DNA from: Bacillota bacterium
GTDB lineage: Bacteria > Bacillota > UBA994
Reading direction: 5' to 3'
NCBI GenBank assembly: GCA_009773495.1
Contig: WSXW01000010.1
Coordinates: 1 to 64,000, forward strand
Length of the DNA: 64,000 nt
Part shown: piece after piece, positions 60,050 through 64,000 of the stretch
Position numbering within the stretch: the first letter of the stretch is position 1
Layout of the letters: every line of letters starts with the position of its first letter
Translations under genes and position numbers: made by a program
The notes under the pieces: model-generated
Seen by the model: the letters and a program-made list of their open reading frames with translations, nothing else
Database searches by the model: none
Told to the model about the DNA's origin: nothing

Positions 60050-61140
60050 GGATCAAGCTAAGTAAAGACTCCATCCTATCACTAGTGGCTGTAATTCTTG
60101 GATTAACTGCGGGAGCTATTTTAATGCGCTTGACCGGCAATTCACCTATTGAGGGTTATCGGTATCTCTTTAGCGGCGGGGCAATGAATATCGAGCGCAT
60201 CGGTAATACTCTGGCAACTGCCACACCCCTGATTTTCACGGGACTTGCCGTAGCTTTTGCCTTTAAGACTGGTCTATTTAACATTGGTGCTTCTGGGCAG
60301 ATGTTAATGGGCGGTTTAGGAGCTACAGCCGTAGGCCTAACATTGGCGTGGCCCAAACCAATTCTGCTTACCGTGATGATGCTTGTTGCCCTCTTTGCGG
60401 GGGGCCTGTGGGGGGCAATCCCGGGATGGCTGAAGGCCAAATTTAATGTTCACGAAGTAGTCGCTAGTATCATGATGAACTGGATCGCCTTCTGGACTGT
60501 CTACTATGCCGTGCCAGCGTATTTTAAAGGTCCATTCCTTGAGACAGAGTCTCGGAGACTTCCCTCCAGTGCGTCACTCAAGGTGCCGTGGTTAACTAAC
60601 CTCTTTCAGGGTTCCTATATCAACCTAGGAATTTTTATAGCGATTGCGACTATAATCATAATTGCCTTTATACTCGACCGTACTACGCTGGGCTATGAAC
60701 TAAAAGCAGTCGGACACAACAAACACGCTGCTCAAGCCTCCGGCATCAATGTTAACCAGAGGATCGTTCTTTCCATGGCCATTGCTGGAGCGTTAGCTGG
60801 CTTGGGAGGCGCATCGTTCTACGTAGGATTTGCTTCAAACATGCAAATTGGGGTGCTTCCTTCTCAAGGTTTTGATGGTATGGCCGTAGCGCTACTAGCG
60901 GCTAACTCCCCCTGGGGCGTATTTAGTGGGTCGATTTTCTTTGGAATCCTGCACACAGGCAAAGGATTTATGAACGCCATGACCAATATTCCGCCGGAAA
61001 TAGCCGATACTATTATAGCTACTATCATTTATTTCGCCGCGACCAGTGTCCTTGTAGAGCGACTCTGGGTACGACTGAAAAAGAAAAAGATACTACGTTT
61101 CTTAGAGAAATCTGATGTTGGTGCCGGAGGTGGAGAGTAA
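60046..61140 (+). CDS. Nucleoside ABC transporter permease
   Basis: LAVAFAFKTGLFNIGASGQMLMGG; QASGINVNQRIVLSMAIAGALAGLGGA. Confidence 0.93.
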   Translation: MRIKLSKDSILSLVAVILGLTAGAILMRLTGNSPIEGYRYLFSGGAMNIERIGNTLATATPLIFTGLAVAFAFKTGLFNIGASGQMLMGGLGATAVGLTLAWPKPILLTVMMLVALFAGGLWGAIPGWLKAKFNVHEVVASIMMNWIAFWTVYYAVPAYFKGPFLETESRRLPSSASLKVPWLTNLFQGSYINLGIFIAIATIIIIAFILDRTTLGYELKAVGHNKHAAQASGINVNQRIVLSMAIAGALAGLGGASFYVGFASNMQIGVLPSQGFDGMAVALLAANSPWGVFSGSIFFGILHTGKGFMNAMTNIPPEIADTIIATIIYFAATSVLVERLWVRLKKKKILRFLEKSDVGAGGGE

Positions 61141-62105
61141 TGTGGGATATCATCATTCAGATTGCTGGCATTATAGTTCAGATCTTTCCCTATGCCATTG
61201 CCTACACCATTCCACTGCTCATCACTGCTTTAGGGGGGCTTTTTAGTGAAAGAAGCGGTGTTGTTAACATCGGGCTTGAAGGCTTGATGGTTATAGGCGG
61301 GTTTGCTGGTGCCCTCACCATTTCTACCTTTCAACGCAGCATGCCAGGTACTGCCATATGGCTAGGGCTGTTCGCGGCGTTTGTGGCCGGGGCCCTGTTC
61401 GCGCTACTCCACGCCTTTGCCTGCGTTACCCTTAATGCCAACCAAGTCATCAGTGGTATAGCCATTAACATGGTGGCAGGCGCTCTCACAACCTTTTTGG
61501 CGCGGAATATGACCGGCAGCGGCAATGTTCGTATCCGCGGCATGCTCAGGCAAGATGTACCTGTATTATCCGAAATTCCTATACTTGGCAAAACACTCTT
61601 CACCCAAACGTATGCGAGTACATGGGTGGTTTTGGCTATACTTTTACTTTCTGCATTCTTGCTTTACAAGACTAAGTTTGGTCTACGTTTGCGTGCTTGC
61701 GGGGAACACCCACACGCTGCAGATGCTGCAGGTGTAAACGTCTATCTCATTCGTTACCTGGCAGTAATGCTTTCAGGAGCCTTCGCTGGGCTAGGCGGCG
61801 CCATCTTCCTCGCAACAGTATCCGGTGAGTTTAGCGGTTCAGCCGGAGGCATCGGATTCCTAGCATTAGCTGCGCTCATCTTCGGTCAATGGAAACCTAT
61901 TGGTATTCTCGGCGCTGCCTTTTTCTTTGGGTTCGCCACTACCATTGCTAATGTCTCACAGGTCATTCCTCTGTTCTCCAACATCCCTAGCATTTTGTTA
62001 AAAACCTTCCCTTTTGTAGTCACATTGGTTGCCCTAGTACTCTTCTCTAAGTCCTCGCAGGCGCCACGCGCTGCTGGCGAGCCCTATGATAAGGGGAAGA
62101 GGTAG
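61140..62105 (+). CDS. Nucleoside ABC transporter permease
   Basis: ALGGLFSERSGVVNIGLEGLMVIGGFAG; AADAAGVNVYLIRYLAVMLSGAFAGLGGA. Confidence 0.93.
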   Translation: MWDIIIQIAGIIVQIFPYAIAYTIPLLITALGGLFSERSGVVNIGLEGLMVIGGFAGALTISTFQRSMPGTAIWLGLFAAFVAGALFALLHAFACVTLNANQVISGIAINMVAGALTTFLARNMTGSGNVRIRGMLRQDVPVLSEIPILGKTLFTQTYASTWVVLAILLLSAFLLYKTKFGLRLRACGEHPHAADAAGVNVYLIRYLAVMLSGAFAGLGGAIFLATVSGEFSGSAGGIGFLALAALIFGQWKPIGILGAAFFFGFATTIANVSQVIPLFSNIPSILLKTFPFVVTLVALVLFSKSSQAPRAAGEPYDKGKR

Positions 62106-62111
62106 GGGCGA

Positions 62112-62131
62112 ACACAGTACACAGTACACGG
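62112..62131. repeat. Short tandem ('stutter') repeat
   Basis: acacagtacacagtacacgg. Confidence 0.65.
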
Positions 62132-62240
62132 TGGCGTAACGCAGGGAGTAAGGTCATGCCACCCCGTTGTAGCGGCATAGTGGACGCCGACCCCCGCGAC
62201 ACCTAGGTGACGATTCAAGATTCAGGTTTCGGAGGTGCTC

Positions 62241-62762
62241 ATGTCCAAGATCCCCGTCATTATCGTCGATTACGACCCGGCTTGGCCGGGTCTCTTTAAC
62301 ACTCTTAAATCATCTGTAGAAATGTCCCTAGGAGAAGTAGCCCTATCCATAGAACACGTAGGCAGTACCTCCGTCCCTGGGCTAGCGGCCAAGCCCATAA
62401 TTGACATGGATGTAATTGTTAGGGCCGAGGACCTCGGTAAGGCCACTGCTTTGCTGGCTAACATTGGCTACGTACATGACGGAGATGGCGGCATCCCCGG
62501 GCGGGAAAGATTCAGACCGCCTACCGGGCTGCCTAAACATCATCTGTATGTCTGTGCGGCGGACAACCCAGAGCTCAAACACCATTTGCAGTTCCGTGAT
62601 TACCTGCGGGCACACCCTGACGCTGCTGCAGAATATGGGTTACTCAAGAAACACCTAGCCGCAGTCTATGGCGACGACCGTGAAGGCTATAGCGTTGCAA
62701 AGACGGAGTTTATAACAACGATACTTAGTAGGTGTTCCTATTTCTGTGGAGCTTTGTTGTAG
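62241..62762 (+). CDS. GrpB family (UPF0157) nucleotidyltransferase-fold protein
   Basis: VDYDPAWPGLFNTLKS, IEHVGSTSVPGLAAKPIIDMDVIV, HHLYVC; ATG at 62241 after ggaggt. Confidence 0.93.
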   Translation: MSKIPVIIVDYDPAWPGLFNTLKSSVEMSLGEVALSIEHVGSTSVPGLAAKPIIDMDVIVRAEDLGKATALLANIGYVHDGDGGIPGRERFRPPTGLPKHHLYVCAADNPELKHHLQFRDYLRAHPDAAAEYGLLKKHLAAVYGDDREGYSVAKTEFITTILSRCSYFCGALL

Positions 62763-62821
62763 CCACAAGGCTCCGCGTGTCTGTGCCACGCGGCTACAAG
62801 CGGATGCGCTTCTCTGCAAAT

Positions 62822-62857
62822 ATAAAGCCGACCGCACCAAAAGGGCGGTCAGCTTTT
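62822..62857 (+). terminator. Terminator-like hairpin after grpB-like gene
   Basis: aaagccgaccgcaccaaaagggcggtcagctttt. Confidence 0.65.
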
Positions 62858-62863
62858 GTATTA

Positions 62864-62927
62864 GCACATGGCACATGGCACATAGGGGTGCTCACGGCTC
62901 AGTGCTCAGTGCTCAGTGCTCGGTGCT
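62864..62927. repeat. Short tandem ('stutter') repeats overlapping the 3' end of the M20 gene
   Basis: gcacatggcacatggcacatagg and gctcacggctcagtgctcagtgctcagtgctcggtgct. Confidence 0.75.
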
Positions 62928-64000
62928 TACTAAACTCTTCCTTAATTTCATGCAACAAGCTCGGGCTTAGGAGCAAATCAGCTACTGTACCAGCAATGGA
63001 CTTAGCGCCCACAGCTAAGCCATGGTGCCCTTCGTCTGTGACGCTGGCATCAGCAAAGTCAACGTGGTGCCCACTGATTTTCTTGCTGGATATGGCGATA
63101 TAGGGGTGAATAGACGGCACCTCGTGACTGACGTTAGCCATATCGGTCGAGCCCGCACCAGCGCCCACGCTATCGCTCATCGGCTCACCCAGAGCTAGGA
63201 TGTTAGCTTTAAACAGAGCATTCATGGTCGGATTGTTGACCATATCTTTATAGGTCTTAGCAGTCTGCCTGAACTCTACCGTAGCACCTGTAGCTAGAGC
63301 ACCCGCGCGGGCACAGTTCTTGACCTTCTCTACAACTTCAGCTAGGTAGTCAGCTTGGTTAGCTCTTACATACATGCGAATAACGGCGCGTTCTGGGACA
63401 ATGTTGGGAGCAAGCCCACCCTCTTGGATGATTCCATGGATGCGGACATCGGGTTTAACATGCTGGCGCAAAGCGTTGAAACCATTGAAGGTTTGAATAG
63501 CGGCGTCAAGCGCATTAATACCCTCATGGGGAGCGCCAGCGGCGTGAGCCGTCTTGCCCTTAAAGGTAATCTCCATAGCTTCGCGAGCATTAGAGCTACC
63601 GCCTAAAGCATTGCGGATAGAGGGGTGAATCATCAGTGCTGCGTCAACACCATTTAGGGCACCGTGCTCCAAGATAAACACCTTGCCGCCCGCGTTATCG
63701 ACAGCGCCTTCTTCGGCAGGAGCACCAAACACAATAACCGTACCTGGCATATCTGGCCAAGCATCTTTTAACCCTATGGCTGCTCCAATAGCAGCACAAC
63801 CGATAATATTATGACCACAGCCATGGCCAATGCCAGGCAAGGCATCGTACTCAGCAAATATAGCGATGGTTGGGCCGTCTCCACCCTTATGGGCCGCCTT
63901 AAATCCAGTTTCCATTCCAGCGAAAGGCGCTTCTACAGTAAAGCCATGTTGAGTTAACTCCGCGGTCAATAACTTCGCGGCTTCCCTCTCTTGGTGGCCA
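62899..64000 (-). CDS. M20 family amidohydrolase (AbgB-like), 5' truncated by the window edge
   Basis: IAIFAEYDALPGIGHGCGHNIIG, GAPAEEG, KGKTAHAAGAPHEGINALDAA; reading frame stays open from 63969 to 64000 (GHQEREAAKLLTAELTQHGF). Confidence 0.9.
   Translation of the reverse strand, partial: GHQEREAAKLLTAELTQHGFTVEAPFAGMETGFKAAHKGGDGPTIAIFAEYDALPGIGHGCGHNIIGCAAIGAAIGLKDAWPDMPGTVIVFGAPAEEGAVDNAGGKVFILEHGALNGVDAALMIHPSIRNALGGSSNAREAMEITFKGKTAHAAGAPHEGINALDAAIQTFNGFNALRQHVKPDVRIHGIIQEGGLAPNIVPERAVIRMYVRANQADYLAEVVEKVKNCARAGALATGATVEFRQTAKTYKDMVNNPTMNALFKANILALGEPMSDSVGAGAGSTDMANVSHEVPSIHPYIAISSKKISGHHVDFADASVTDEGHHGLAVGAKSIAGTVADLLLSPSLLHEIKEEFSKHRALSTEH

Overview
The window is gene-dense chromosomal DNA that looks like an anaerobic, low-GC-type Bacillota (inference from gene content and SD-like starts). 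I could not recognise any tRNA, rRNA, CRISPR array, prophage or intact IS element. Main modules, left to right: a translationally coupled UbiA-type prenyltransferase / DUF362 / membrane glycosyltransferase-like operon; a WYL regulator; FMN-binding glutamate synthase-like, M20 peptidase, GH2 and TrmL genes; a Fur-boxed ferric ABC importer; a decayed IS1182-like element with REP-like repeats; Fur-boxed feoAB with an unlisted Cys-rich mini-ORF; rnhA with two FtsX-type permeases; ArsR-DUF2087; a TAXI-TRAP transporter; flotillin/NfeD; a heterodimeric ABC exporter; a NYN protein; pdxST with a divergent MocR-type regulator; an orphan PAS kinase; a DEAD-box helicase; FMN riboswitch-ribU; a ccmABCDEF + nrfA cluster; a yybP-ykoY-like element upstream of a GDT1-family gene; yhaO/yhaN; a TrmH-family methyltransferase; a BMP-type nucleoside ABC transporter; GrpB; and a truncated M20 peptidase. 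The most interesting signals are: (i) a ccm cluster whose CcmE carries CxxxY instead of HxxxY, with no CcmG/H/I (System I*-like), coupled to a CxxCK-type nrfA lacking nrfH; (ii) a 45-aa Zn-ribbon/Cys-cluster ORF in frame directly after the feoB amber stop; (iii) a permease with a C-terminal lipoyl-like domain overlapping rnhA; (iv) a GH2 protein lacking the usual acid/base Glu; and (v) several families of dispersed intergenic repeats. All family calls are from reading the sequence and were not checked by database search.
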